Shown: positions 25,601 through 38,065, numbered from the stretch's first letter. The stretch: 64,000 nucleotides of DNA from Apostichopus japonicus (GCF_037975245.1 NC_092577.1:36572898-36636897), one strand, 5' to 3'. Notes: generated by a model not told the origin, from the letters alone. Numbers and translations: made by a program.

Positions 25601-26196
25601 ACAGATATTGCAATGAAAAGTTCCTTATCAAATTAAATTAGTCATCCATTAATTGATTTCTAATTACAGATATTTATTTTGCTAGCTGTCTTAATATCCT
25701 TCCTTTTGCAGTTGTGGAATAAGTCCAGTACATGTACTAGTAATAGCTCACTTACAACATATTGAGGCCATTGGCCTGCAACAAAGTATGACATCATAAG
25801 GATCACAAAATAATGGTGTTTGAATACAAGAAGAAAGGGAAGTTCCCTCAGACTCCACTGCAATTTGTCTAAATATTCATTTGTCATTAAGACGGAGAAG
25901 AACACAATTTTATTCTGTGGTCCAAATGGACACAAAATGACCTTTCTTTATCGGTTTGAGAAGCCGGAACAGTCCAAAAGAACAGCTTATATCAGCCAAC
26001 ATAAGGTCTTCTGCATGAAAACGGATACTAGTTACAACCCATGTTCGTAATAGTTCTGCAAGGTTAAAGAGAGGATAAGGTGTCTTGATCAGAGAGTGGA
26101 CAGGGTGTGGGGTTGGATGTGGGTTTGACCCTTATTACTTTAGTTTCAACTCACTCAGATGGACTCTGCAATGATAATACAATTATTTATTTGCAG

Positions 26197-26306
26197 GAAG
26201 CCTATGGAGATGCTGACCAAAGCGCTTCAAAACAGACCATGATAACTCTTGGAGATCCGGGTATTAACAGAGGTTGGAATGATGGTCTGCCAGGAACATG
26301 CTTGAA
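26197..26306 (+). CDS. Internal exon upstream of the transmembrane exon
   Basis: An open 110-base segment between acceptor tatttgcag and donor TTGAA|GTAAGT. It encodes EAYGDADQSASKQTMITLGD then PGINRGWNDGLPGTCL. It starts in phase 0 and ends in phase 2, which joins the exon at 27180 (AA+T = Asn). No known domain is recognised. Confidence 0.6.
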
Positions 26307-26439
26307 GTAAGTCCAAAAACATATTCCATCTTCTGTCTTTTGGGGGTATGTTTCAGATTGCTTCTTCTTTTTACAGTATAAAACCTGTTTACAATTGAAG
26401 GTAACTAATATAAGTATACTGTAAAACAAACATTAGTCT

Positions 26440-27068
26440 GTAACGTATTTCTATTTCATGAAGATAGTCTGTAATCGTGTTCAATTATCTAGTCTGTAAC
26501 CCTGTTCTATTTCAAGTATCTAGTCTGTAATCCTGTTACATTTCAAGTATCTAGTCTGTAATCCTGTTCTATTTCAAGTATCTAGTCTGTAATCCTGTTC
26601 TATTTCAAGTATCTAGTCTGTAATCCTGTTCTATTTCAAGTATCTAGTCTGTAATCCTGTTCCATTTCAAGTATCTAGTCTGTAATCCTGTTCTATTTCA
26701 AGTATCTAGTCTGTAATCCTGTTCTATTTCAAGTATCTAGTCTGTAATCCTGTTCTATTTCAAGTATCTAGTCTGTAATCCTGTTCCATTTCAAGTATCT
26801 AGTCTGTAATCCTGTTCCATTTCATGAATCTAGTCTGTAATCCTGTTCAATTATCTAGTCTGTAACCCTGTTCTATTTCAAGTATCTAGTCTGTAATCCT
26901 GTTCTATTTCAAGTATCTAGTCTGTAATCCTGTTCAATTATCTAGTCTGTAACCCTGTTCTATTTCAAGTATCTAGTCTGTAATCCTGTTACATTTCAAG
27001 TATCTAGTCTGTAATCCTGTTCTATTTCAAGTATCTAGTCTGTAATCCTGTTCTATTTCAAGTATCAT
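26440..27068. repeat. Minisatellite, 31-bp unit, about 19 copies
   Basis: TCTAGTCTGTAATCCTG(TT) followed by CTATTTCAAGTA repeats with few substitutions. It lies in the intron between the exons at 26197 and 27180. Confidence 0.97.
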
Positions 27069-27179
27069 CTATAAAGTATTATATTAGTCCTTACAGTTCT
27101 AGGGTTGTATGATATTTTATTGCTTTCATTTCTTCTGATTCATTGTTTTATCTTTCACATTTATTATTTAAATTTCTAG

Positions 27180-27612
27180 TGAACTCCGAAAACTGATAGT
27201 TCCTGCCCTTGTAGCTTTCAGTCGACTCCCTCCACATTTAAGTTCTAACGTGAATATAACTTACCTCATCAAGATCGTCGAGATTGAGAAACCTAAATTT
27301 CCATCCATGGACGAAATATTTCAATTTGAAGAAATGCCCATTTCCACGATCGTTATGGTTACGGAGGAGACATTAATACCGGGTGAGAGGAACGATGGAA
27401 TTGATGAAGAAGACCCTGACATCAATCGAACAGATGGAGAGAACGAAAGAAGAAAGACGAGCCCCCCTAAGGATCAGCAAGAGGTTGATGTAGCTATCGT
27501 CGTGTTTTATTTGCAGTTGGCAGCCATCCCAGTTGTGATTTTACTGATTCTGATCATAGCTTATTACATTTACAAGATCAAATATCCTCACAAAAGAACT
27601 ACTTTCTTTAAG
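27180..27612 (+). CDS. Exon encoding juxtamembrane stalk and transmembrane helix of an unknown type I membrane protein
   Basis: A 433-base exon between acceptor aatttctag and donor TTTAAG|GTGAGT. In order it encodes a hydrophobic/polar region (ELRKLIVPALVAFSRLPPHL), two N-glycosylation sequons (NIT and NRT), a long acidic stalk (DGIDEEDPD...), then a single hydrophobic helix FYLQLAAIPVVILLILIIAY followed by the basic stop-transfer KIKYPHKR. This indicates a type I single-pass protein with a very short cytoplasmic tail, since only about 17 codons remain in the next exon. Signal peptide and extracellular exons are presumably those to the left. I do not recognise the family. Confidence 0.78.
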
Positions 27613-27739
27613 GTGAGTGATTTAGACCCTGAGTGTTAAAGTCGGGCAGCTCATTGACCGGCTACTGATTCTACCATGGTAGCAACATCACTTAGATTGG
27701 AATTGTTCTTATGTAAGGATGAGATGCACAGTCTTATTG

Positions 27740-28345
27740 GACTATTACACCATCTGTTAGGTGAGTTACACCATCTGTTAGGTGAATGACACCATCTGTT
27801 AGGTGAATGACACCATCTGTTAGGTGAATTGCACCATCTGTTAGGTGAATTACACCGTCTGTTAGGTGAATTACACCATCTGTCAGGTGAATTACACCAT
27901 CTGTTAGGTGAATTACACCATCTGTTAGGTGAATAACACCATCTGTTAGGTGAATTACACCATCTGTTAGGTGACTTACACCATCTGTTAGGTGAATTAC
28001 ACCATCTGTTAGGTGAATAACACCATCTGTTAGGTGAGTTACACCATCTGTTAGGTGAATTACACCATCTGTTAGGTGAATAACACCATCTGTTAGGTGA
28101 ATTACACCGTCTGTTAGGTGAATTACACCGTCTGTTAGGTGAATGGCACCATCTATTAGGTGAATTACACCATCTGTTAGGTGAATGGCACCATCTGTTA
28201 AGTTAATTACACCATGTTGTTGAATTAAGCCATCTGTTAGGTGAGTTACACCATCTGTTAGGTGAATTAAGCCGTCTGTTAGGTGAATTTAGCCATCTGT
28301 TAGGTGAATGACATCATCTGTTAAGTGAATTACATCATTTTCACA
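27740..28345. repeat. Minisatellite, 21-bp unit, about 28 copies
   Basis: The unit CACCATCTGTTAGGTGAATT(A) repeats tandemly, decaying towards the right. It lies in the intron after the transmembrane exon. Confidence 0.97.
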
Positions 28346-28849
28346 GTGAATCACACCATCTTAGCAGAGAATCACAACATCTACAGGGAAAATCACACCA
28401 TTTTGTTGGAGATATTTAATATCTCTTTAAGGTTTACATATTTGTGCATTTAAGTTATTGTTGCAATAGAGGGTACATACGTGCAATGTCAGTTCTCTTA
28501 TAGAAGAGAACGTTATGGTTCCATATATTATATGACAATTGAAATATATTTTGTCTTGTTTCCTCCCCATGATTTGTACTTTCATCCAATGGGACGGAGA
28601 TGCAAGTTGAGCATGGTAGGATACATTAAGTGTGAATAAACAAAGAATTTAAAAGAATTCCTTTGTACATCATGCACTATTGTTTAAACTAAATATGAGT
28701 GCATATTATAATTCTTTACTGTCCCGGCCACTTCCCAAGCCTCTTTTCCAGAGTGAATTAATAATTACAAATTTTGTTATGAATAGTTTTTGAGTCGCCC
28801 AATCAATTTTGTAATTTTTGAAATAACAAACTAAGATTATTATGACAAC

Positions 28850-29160
28850 CTAGTGAAATTTCATGTTACTTAGGTGAAATTGTATACTACTCAAGTGAAA
28901 TGGCATTTTACTTAAGTAAACTACATGGCCTATCTGAAGACTTCAATTTCCCCGTAAGCAAAATAGGCAATAAATTTTACTTAGGTAAAATGCCATTTCA
29001 CTTAAGTAGAATTCAGTTTTACTTTAGTAGAGTTGACTTAACTAAAGTATAATTGGACGATATTGACCTCTTAAGTAGAATACAATTTACTGAAGTAAAA
29101 TTAAATTCTACTTAAGTGGAATTCCTTTTTAATAAAGTAGAATGAAATTTCACTCAAGTA
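28850..29160. repeat. Inverted-repeat-rich AT element (CTTAAGT motifs)
   Basis: AGTGAAATGGCATTTTAC near 28896 is inverted at 28977 as GTAAAATGCCATTTCACT. CTTAAGT-type palindromes recur about every 20-30 bases, ending in a G16 run near 29170. Possibly an old foldback element; no target duplication was seen. Confidence 0.6.
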
Positions 29161-29880
29161 AACTTAGGGAGGGGGGGGGGGGGGAAGGGGAATGTTAAAA
29201 CAGCTTATGATAGGGCCCTGCTTGCATGTGGAGATTCGAAAAGAATATTGTCTTTTCTTTGAAATACAGAATTAGCCAAAAGATACATTGAAAGTGCACA
29301 AAGGACATAACAGTGTCATCATTTGGTTGTAGGATGGTACATTACATCTTTAAACTCCACCTTAGCATAGTAGTCCCCTTCTGTAGGCTAGATGAGATAT
29401 GGTCGGTTAGGAGGGGCTCCAGCCATGGGGCCCAGAATAGATTAATATAGGATAATTAATCATTGATTCTCTTTCTTCATTTATCATAAAGAAGAAGTTA
29501 ACACTTCAAATTACACCTCTCTTACCCAACCTTCCATGCCCACAAGACTTAAGTAACCTACAGTACCCCTGCTCCGATGTTTCCTTTCACAGTCATGTTT
29601 CCACTGCATGTTAATATTTTTCAGAGAGAGACAGTTGGCAGACAGGTTGAAGCTGTTGCCCTTGGTGGTATGCCACCCTCATGATGTTACCGTGGTGATG
29701 GGCAGGGCCTCCAGTAGTAGTGACTGGAAAGGAACCAATCTCAGCTGGAAATAATCTTCTAACTTCAAACGCTTCCAGTAATTTAAAGAGGTTATATTCT
29801 TTCAAACAGAAAGTTGTTGTAAAGCTTGACAATGTGAGACATTTGTTTGAAAATTGAAATAATCCTGCCTCATTTGAAAC

Positions 29881-30162
29881 CAGGCGCGTAGCCAGGGGGG
29901 GCGACCGCCCCCCCTTGAGCATATTTTTTGGGTATGTTTTTTATGATATTGCTAGTAATTTAAAGCTTAGATGCAACTTACAATGCCTGGGAAGTGCCAT
30001 TTCCAGTGATCTGGGAGGTATTTTCAGCCAAAATTTTCTTGTAATCGTAGCGCCAACTCATGGTGGCGCTACGCTTAGATAGTTTTCAATGTCAAATCTA
30101 CAGCTCTGATAGTTTGCCTACAGGTTCGCTCCTCCCTTGGCAAATTCCTCGCTACACGCCTG
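29881..30162. mobile_element. hAT MITE with TTTGAAAC target duplication
   Basis: Ends CAGGCGCGTAGCCAGG and CCTCGCTACACGCCTG with an exact TTTGAAAC at 29873-29880 and 30163-30170. A G7-CGAC-CGC7 hairpin sits inside the left end. Internally it shares the GCGCCA..TGGTGGCGCT block with copies at 2.3, 41.1, 42.0 and 50.8 kb. Confidence 0.92.
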
Positions 30163-30889
30163 TTTGAAACTAGTGCCCTGCTGGAGTTCTCAGTGTCTGG
30201 CAGATCAGAATTCAGAGGGGAGTGATAGACTAAAGGTGGGGGCAGGGGTGGGGGCAGGGGTGGGTGAGGCAGCAAATTTGGTGTTTTGAAAACCAGTTGA
30301 CCACCAAAGAACTGACCAGTCAAATATTAAGGTGGATAGCCACCGCCATGTCATTGGGCTAGCTGGGTTGAGAGTAAACATTTAACCATTGAACCAGAGA
30401 GCAAAGCATTTGGTTCTTTTCTCAATACCTTGAATTTTCTCCTACTTCTCCACGCCCTGTTGACAGCCATCGCCTACAATTACCATGGCCTTTGTACTTT
30501 TCTTTCAAGTATTTTATTGTCTGTTAATTAGGTTAATTAAGTTTATTTAGTGCTCAGGAATGTTTTTTGGTATACCTTTTGTTACCCCATCCGATTCCCC
30601 TTTCTCCCTTGCTCCAAATTCCATCCGCCCCCCCACCCCACCCAAAAAATGAAAGCAAAACAAGCAGTGAGATAAGAATAACACTACAACAGTTTGGTGG
30701 AAAAATGATACATATTACACTGCAAGGGTTTTGTTTTACAGTCTTGTGAAGATATGTCTTTGTTGCTATGTTGTTCTAAAAGTTTTCACGTGATTTATGG
30801 GTGGCATATAAGTTTGATTCCACCATGTGATTGCTATGCGCCATTAGGGACTGAGAATACCCAAAGTGTTGGCCATAAATTCATGTGTA

Positions 30890-31720
30890 AGATACAGGTA
30901 CAGGTTCACTGTAGAGAGTTTGTTATGTGTGACATAACATTTGTAAGATCCTTACAGGTTCACTGTAGATAGTTTGTTATGTGTGACATAACATTTGTAA
31001 GATGCTTACAGGTTCACTGTAGGTAGTTTGTTATGTGTGACATGAATTCATGTGTAATATGCTTTAATACAGGTTCACTGTAGATAGTGTGTTATACGTG
31101 ACATAACATTTGTAATATGCTTACAGGTTCACTGTAGATAATGTGTTATGTGTGACATGAATTCATGTGTAAGATGCTTACAGGTTCACTGTAGAGAGTT
31201 TGTTATGTGTGACATAACATTTGTAAGATGCTTACAGGTTCACTGTAGATAGTTTGTTACATGTGACATGAATTCATGTGTAAGATGCTTACAGGTTCAC
31301 TGTAAAGAGTTTGTTATGTGTGACATAACATTTGTAAGATGCTTACAGGTTCACTGTAGATAGTTTGTTACATGTGACATGAATTCATGTGTAAGATGCT
31401 TACAGGTTCACTGTAGGTAGTTTGTTACATGTGACATAACTTCATGTGTAAGATGCTTACAGGTTCACTGTAGAGAGTTTGTTATATGTGACATGAATTC
31501 ATGTTTAATATGCTTACAGGTTCACTGTAGGTAGTTTGTTACATGTGACATGAATTCATGTGTAAGATGCTTACAGGTTCACTGTAGAGAGTTTGTTATA
31601 TGTGACATGAATTCATGTCTAATATGCTTACAGGTTCACTGGAGGTAGTTTGTTACATGTGACATAACTTAATGTCTAATATAATGCTTACAGATTCAGG
31701 TTCACTGTAGGTAGTTTGTC
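30890..31720. repeat. Minisatellite, about 53-58 bp unit, roughly 15 copies
   Basis: Units contain GCTTACAGGTTCACTGTAG, AGTTTGTTA and either a CATAACATTTGTAA or a CATGAATTCATGTGTAA variant. Two variants alternate, suggesting higher-order duplication. Intronic, ending about 70 bases before the exon at 31789. Every unit includes TTACAG, which resembles a splice acceptor. Confidence 0.93.
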
Positions 31721-31788
31721 ATGTGTGACATAAATTGGTTTTAATAATTGCTTTGGATGGTGATCAACTATGTTTGTTCTGTTTACAG

Positions 31789-31842
31789 GATTTTTTGGGT
31801 CATGATAAGACCATGCATTCACCAATACACACAGGGGCGTAG
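31789..31842 (+). CDS. Presumed terminal exon of the membrane-protein gene, interrupted by a hAT element
   Basis: After acceptor ctgtttacag the phase-0 frame reads DFLGHDKTMHSPIHTGA and stops at TAG 31840-31842. The last codons and the stop lie in the terminal repeat of the hAT element that starts at 31832. If one target-duplication copy and the element are removed in thought, the frame ends one codon differently (PIHIN, stop), so the insertion changed only the last residues. It joins in phase with the 27180-27612 exon (tail of about 25 residues). Exon identity rests on splice sites and phase only. Confidence 0.5.
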   Translation, partial: DFLGHDKTMHSPIHTGA

Positions 31843-33014
31843 CGAGCGGGGGGGTGTGGGGGGTGTCACACCCCCCCAATAATTTGGTCGCTGTCGGCAA
31901 ATTTTGGGTCTGTCGGCAAAAGGAGAAAAGGTGAAGGGAGTGGAAGGGGAAGAAAGAAGGAAAGCTGAATAGAGAAAAGGAGAACGGGAGCTTCTTCCGT
32001 GCCAAATTTGACTTAAAATATGCACCAGATTGCATCTAAGGACGTTTCAAAACTGAAACTTTTCCAAAGGGGAGGGGTAGACCCCCTACCCTTAGACCCC
32101 TCCCCCATTTCAGTCACCACTTCCAGATCCGTCGGCAAATCAAATTTGACTTAAAATATACAGCAGATTGCATCTAAGGACGTTTCAAAACTAAAAAATT
32201 TCCAAAGGGGAGGGGGACACCCCCTCCCCTTAGACCCCTCCCCAATTTCAGTCACCACTTCCAGATCCGTCGGCAAATCAAATTTAACTTAAAATATACA
32301 GCAGATTGCATCTAAGGACGTTTCAAAACTAAAAAATTTCCAAAGGGGAGGGGGATACCCCTCCCCTTAGACCCCTCCCCCATTTCAGTCACCACTTCCA
32401 GATCCGTCGGCAAATCAAATTTGACTTAAAATATACAGCAGATTGCATCTAAGGACGTTTCAAAACTGAAACTTTTCCAAAGGGGAGGGGTAGACCCCCT
32501 ACCCTTAGACCCCTCCCCCATTTCAGTCACCACTTCCAGATCCGTCGGCAAATCAAATTTGACTTAAAATATACAGCAGATTGCATCTAAGGACGTTTCA
32601 AAACTAAAAAATTTCCAAAGGGGAGGGGGACACCCCCTCCCCTTAGACCCCTCCCCCATTTCAGTCACCACTTCCAGATCCGTCGGCAAATCAAATTTAA
32701 CTTAAAATATACAGCAGATTGCATCTAAGGACGTTTCAAAACTAAAAAATTTCCAAAGGGGAGGGGGATACCCCCTCCCCTTAGACCCCTCCCCCATTTC
32801 AGTCACCACTTCCAGATCCGTCGGCAAATCAAATTTGACTTAAAATATACAGCAGATTGCATCTAAGGACGTTTCAAAACTAAAAAATTTCCAAAGGGGA
32901 GGGGGACACCCCCTCCCCTTAGACCCCTCCCCCATTTCAGTCACCACTTCCAGATCCGTCGGCAAATCAAATTCTCCACACCCCCCCAACAAAAACCCCT
33001 TCGCTACGCCCCTG
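31832..33014. mobile_element. hAT non-autonomous element with internal 138-bp minisatellite
   Basis: Terminal repeats CAGGGGCGTAGCGA and inverse are flanked by an exact AATACACA duplication (31824-31831, 33015-33022). Inside, seven copies of a 138-bp unit (starts at about 31999, 32131, 32269, 32406, 32544, 32682, 32820) carry TCGGCAAATCAAATTT and GAGGGGGACACCCCCTCCCC. No transposase. It sits on the presumed last codons of the membrane-protein gene. Confidence 0.95.
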
Positions 33015-33029
33015 AATACACATAAATTA

Positions 33030-34335
33030 GTTGAACATTCCCAAATGGAAGATATTGGGGCAGTGTGTGTATAGCAAATGGCAGATAGGACACCTGACAA
33101 AACTGTGATAATAATTCAGACTCTTGCAGAAGTCATATCTATAAGCTGATATTCCCTTTGCAAAAACCAAACCCATTGTGGGCCATATATGGCTATTTTA
33201 CAGATGAGGTCTAGAAATTTCTATGTGATCAATTTTGTTTGTACATTTCTTGCACATTTAATGACAGTGGTGATGGATGCTCTTTAAGGTGTTATCCACC
33301 CTGTTGTTATTGTCACGGAATTCAATATCAGAAAATACCTTCATGTACCAGTGCTAAAAGGTGTATATATCAGGTTGCTCAACTTCATAGTCAAATGGGT
33401 GAAATAATCAGGTTGCAGAGGTCAGAAGTTATTTGATCCATGCATAATTCTTGGAAGAGTTGATAACAGCTAGATGGCGGTAAATATATTAAACCAGGCA
33501 GGTTTTACCAAGGAACGAACAAAATACATGAGGATCATGTCTTTCACCGCAACAGATGAGTTCCTTAAAAACAATGAAGGCTCTATTTCCCCCCCCCCCC
33601 CTGCAAAGAAGAAAACATTCCAGAACACACCACTAGTCATAAATTTCCCAAAGGTTTACATGCTGTTTTGACAACTACTACATCCTGGAACTTTAAAAGA
33701 AAAGAAAGCGAGAGTTGGGCCAATTTCAGAGATTGTCTGCAAAAGAAAAGAATAATTTGACACTGAGCAAGGTGAGAATATTCACTGAAGAATCATGATT
33801 GATTGTGATTTCATTATGGGATTGGATCTCAACAAAATTAGCTAAGGAAGAAGAAGAAGGAAGTAAATAATATTTTAATTGTGATTAAGAATACCTATTT
33901 AGTGTGTAGAAGTACCACATTGTTTATTTATTTGTTTTATCACAAATAAATTACAATGTGAAAGTAGCCTATGGTTTTTGGTGGAGGTCAAAGGTCATCT
34001 GGGTTCATCAGAGGTCAAATCGTGAAACCCTTGTAAACATGTACACCCTCACTATACATTACATCAGAATCATGAAGACACTTCTCATGTTACATCATTG
34101 AAACCACAATGCATTTTTTCATTCTGGTTTTAATTGTGATTAAGAATACCTTGTCAAATTAAAGACCAGAGGTAGAGGTAGAAAAGAAGTGATGGATGAG
34201 AAACAGGCTAGGGAGGAGGGGGATGTGTGGTCAAGAGGGAGGGGATGGATGCTAATATGCCAGTCTCCCTACACAAGGGAAACTGACCCAGCTGAACTGT
34301 AACCATGTGCCTTGAGTACACAGCTCCATTGGTAG
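33030..34335. other. No gene recognised
   Basis: AT-rich sequence with a C13 run near 33590 and several AATAAA hexamers, for example near 33945. Part may be 3' untranslated sequence of the left gene. Nothing else recognised. Confidence 0.4.
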
Positions 34336-34343
34336 TTCAATCT

Positions 34344-34693
34344 TTAAAGGGTGTGAAGACTCGCACAAAAAGAAATGTCTAATGCCGGTAATCTGACCTA
34401 CTTTCGAATGAGGTGTAACAGAAGTGTTAGACACCACCAGAAATTACGCACACAGCTTGTTAATTAGACACTAGTGTACAGTCAGTACATACAGCTGCGG
34501 CCAATACCCACAGCACAGTTTAAAAACGATAGAGCGATGGACATCTCAGGTCCAAATAAAGATAACAAGGTATCACGTTTCATTACTGTCTGCATTTTGT
34601 AGCAACAAGCAGAAAACTTAACTTGCAAGCAACGGAAAGTTAACTTTTTTAGAGCGCGGCACGCGGTTTGGGGTGAGTCTTCAATGCTTTTAA
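34344..34693. mobile_element. TTAA-flanked MITE
   Basis: Same family as 24981-25346: TTAA at 34344 and 34690, terminal GAAGACTC core inverted at the ends, internal GCCGGTAATCTGACCTA block. Confidence 0.8.
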
Positions 34694-34699
34694 AACCTG

Positions 34700-37480
34700 C
34701 TCAAATTGCATATGGAAACTGACAGCTGGGATTGGATTCCTCGGAAAATCTCTGATTACAAATCTCTGGAGATGCAACAAATTGTACATAACTCTTGGGT
34801 CTGCTCTACGATCAGTAATATTTCAGAAACACAACTATATTGTTCACCATCACAAAACGCTATTTAGAAAACTGTCAAAATGGGGAGGGGTCAACCCCAC
34901 CCCTCCTGTGAGGTTCAACACCTTGGGATTAAGAGCGATCATCTCGTAATTTATATTTATGTAAACATGTTCGGGGACAAATTCAATTTTCATGTGTATA
35001 ATAAACTGTGTGTCACAGCTAATTTACTCAGTTTGTCAATATAACACAAGTAACATAATGCATGTTTTGCATTTCCTCTGCTAGTGTTGTTCCATCCACA
35101 TTATACAGACCCATTTTCATTATTTAGAACCAAATCATCTTGACAACTGTTTGACACTGTGCTTTGGGTGATGGAAGGTCCACATAGGTTCTTTTATTTT
35201 AAAATGTCTATTTACAGTTTAAACAATAATTGTGATATTTTGTTGTTGTTTATTCTGCTATTTTTGGAGTCACATTTCATTGGATGTGCTAATGTTTCAA
35301 CTTTTCAACTGTTTGTCTTTCGTACACACTTTGGGCCAAATGCTTTGTTAAATTTACTTTTTATTATCCTTTTGTGAAATAAAAAGCACAGGCAAGTTGT
35401 AATGCTAAATGTAAATTTCACAAGGTTATTATTATCATGTTAATGCAAGTTTCCATTAGTGACATTACTATAATGATGGTGTCATAGCTGGAAAAAAAAG
35501 TTAAAAGAATACTAAGAGAAGAGTAAAAAGATTTTAATATCAAACACAAGGAAAAAAAAAACGTGCTTCAATTTATTTCTGTCACATACTTTGCTTTACA
35601 AGTTAGAACAAAACAAAATATTATTAACATAATTTGTCAAAGCTGCCTGTATGTATTCATGTTTAGAAACTGATAGCGGTGTCAGAATCTAGAATGGTAG
35701 CAACAGTGGGAAGGATAATAATAATTATTACCCAAATCAATAGATATTTGCAGTTGTATTCTGGATGAACAAATATTATCTCTTTGAAAAAAAGATATTA
35801 AGCATAATCAATAAGCATCTGTTTCTTTCATTATCTCTCCCATGTAACTGTATTCAAACATACCCAGCAGCACAAACATATGATATACAACAACATATTT
35901 ATGTCTTTTGTTAAATGTAACTACTCTCTTTCTATATGTACAGCACTTCAATTCTCTGTTTCATTACCATAACAAAGAGTAAAACATAATTATAACAAAA
36001 AATGTCTTCTTCTTTACTTCAACAATTACTTCTGTCAATTGGTTCTCAATGGACTTATTTCATACTTATTATCACCTTTCATTCAGTAATTATTATATTT
36101 GCCTGATGGCATGATACGTTGATGATACTATATACTGTATTCATGATGAAATACTTAATCATTTGGTCTATGTATATTGAAGGTGGAAACATGCCTTCTA
36201 TGTTATGTCGAAGATGGAAACAGGCCTGTAATTAAGACAAGTTATGGAGGGAGAAGGAGGAGGGTTTGATTTAACTCTTTCCTCCCCTCTCACTCTTCCA
36301 AATGGAGTAATAACAGAAATGTCCAAAAACTGGAAATTTTCTGCCTCCTCAAGTCAAAACACATCCTCATAACATTTTGTTTGAAGAAGATTATGAATTT
36401 TTCAAACTTGGGATGTCCATGATAGGTCTACAGACACCTAGCCTATTTGCCCCATATTCATTACATTTGTTGTGTGTTATAATCTCATTCAAATCTGTTG
36501 AAATCATTTGAAGAGCTCTTTCGTTTCCAAGATATACACATTTGAAGTTTTGATAAATCTGGAGAAATGATTTCTATTGCCTCTAAGAGTGGTTAAGAGG
36601 GATACAGGACAATGTTGTTTATAGCTACTTACATGATTACTAATGGATGTTAGAGTGATTAGGACAATGTTGTTCCTGGCTATTTACATGATTTCCAATG
36701 CCTATGAGAGTGATTAGGACAATGTTGTTCCTAGGTGTCCATAGACCTTTAAGTATTTCCATCTGTCAGCAATTGTATCTTACTTTCTTAATTCTAGGTA
36801 GACCTACTTTATCTCAGCAGCAGTAGGCTTTAATTTTTGTTGTTGCTGCATTCTTGTAAATATATTTTTGCTGTTCTGTGTAAATGTATAAACATGGAGT
36901 GACAATTCTTACAACTTCATCATAATACAAGTGTGCTGTTCTACCTTGAGTTCTGTGTTAATAAGTATAGTAGGTTTAATATTGCTGATGTATTTGTCTT
37001 TCTTCATGCTAAAGTATCATTAGGTTTATGAGTAAATACTATAATATTAGTTAATTCCTTGTTTGATACTTACATAATTGTATGTTATAATCATTTGATA
37101 CAATCAACTTGTACAGTGTGACTTCAAACATAGGATCCCTTCTACAGCATATGAAATGTAATAAAATATGATTTGTTTGCACAATGAAATTTCTATTGTT
37201 CTTGATGAATATTTCCTTGTCCACACCCACCATGTAAGAGTGGTGAACCAGGAGACTACTCAACAAAGAATATCAATCATCACAACATCACAGTTCCAGA
37301 TAAACATGGGTAGATGTACAATCACCCCCTCCCCCCACACCCTCCCATCTCACCCCTTGCAACCTAACACGCACAAATTAACAGTATTTAGACCTCATTA
37401 ATAGTCTAAATAGGCCTCAGAATGCATCATCCTTTTATAAATATAACTTTTATTTTATCTCGATGAGGACTCTGGACCCC
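34700..37480. other. No gene recognised
   Basis: AT-rich, stop-dense sequence. Near 36590-36740 a 68-base segment with TGATTAGGACAATGTTGTTC occurs two to three times. This is the convergent gap between the plus-strand gene and the amidase gene, so it may hold both 3' ends. Confidence 0.4.
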
Positions 37481-37494
37481 TCCACAAAATGAGC

Positions 37495-38065
37495 GTCCGC
37501 TTCAAAGACCACATGACAGCAACCTTCCTTTATGACATCTTGGATCCACCCCTGCTCTGGACCCCTTTGGCATCATATACTTAACCCCCTCCTCACCCAC
37601 ACCCTCTTTTATGACATCTTGGATCCACCCCTGCTCTGGACCCCTTTGGCATCATATCTTTACCCCCCTCCTCCCCCACACCCTTCTTTATGACATCCTG
37701 GATCCACCCGTCTGGACCCCTTCGGCATCATATCCTTACCCCCCTCCTCCCCCACACCCTTCTTTATGACATCCTGGATCCTTCCCTGTCTGGAACCCTT
37801 CGGTATCATATACTTACCCCCCTCCCCCACACACTCCTTTATGACATCCTGGATCCACCCCTGTCTGGACCCCTTTGGCATCATAAACTTACCCCCCTCC
37901 TCCCCCACACCCTCCTTTATGACATCCTGGATCCACCCCTGCTCTGGACCCCTCCGGCATCATATACTTACCCCCTCCTCCCCCACACCCTCCTTTATGA
38001 CATCCTGGCTCCACCCCTGCTCTGGACCCCTTTGGCATCATAAACTTACCCCCCTTCTCCCCCCA
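37495..38065. repeat. C-rich minisatellite, about 78-bp unit, roughly seven copies
   Basis: Units read CACACCCTCCTTTATGACAT, CCTGGATCCACCCCTG and GACCCCTTTGGCATCATA. Length variation is mostly in the C-runs. Gly- or Pro-rich frames on both strands are repeat shadows. It lies 0.6 kb beyond the amidase stop codon. Confidence 0.95.

Noticed and set aside
25820-26050. Plus-strand frame with FCGPNGHKMTFLYRFEKPEQ
   Set aside because: It could fit in phase between the exons at 21023 and 26197 using an acceptor near 25851, but that acceptor follows a purine-rich stretch and the donor is poor. A competing acceptor at 25710 opens another frame, and a LINE fragment lies just left. Undecided, so not called.
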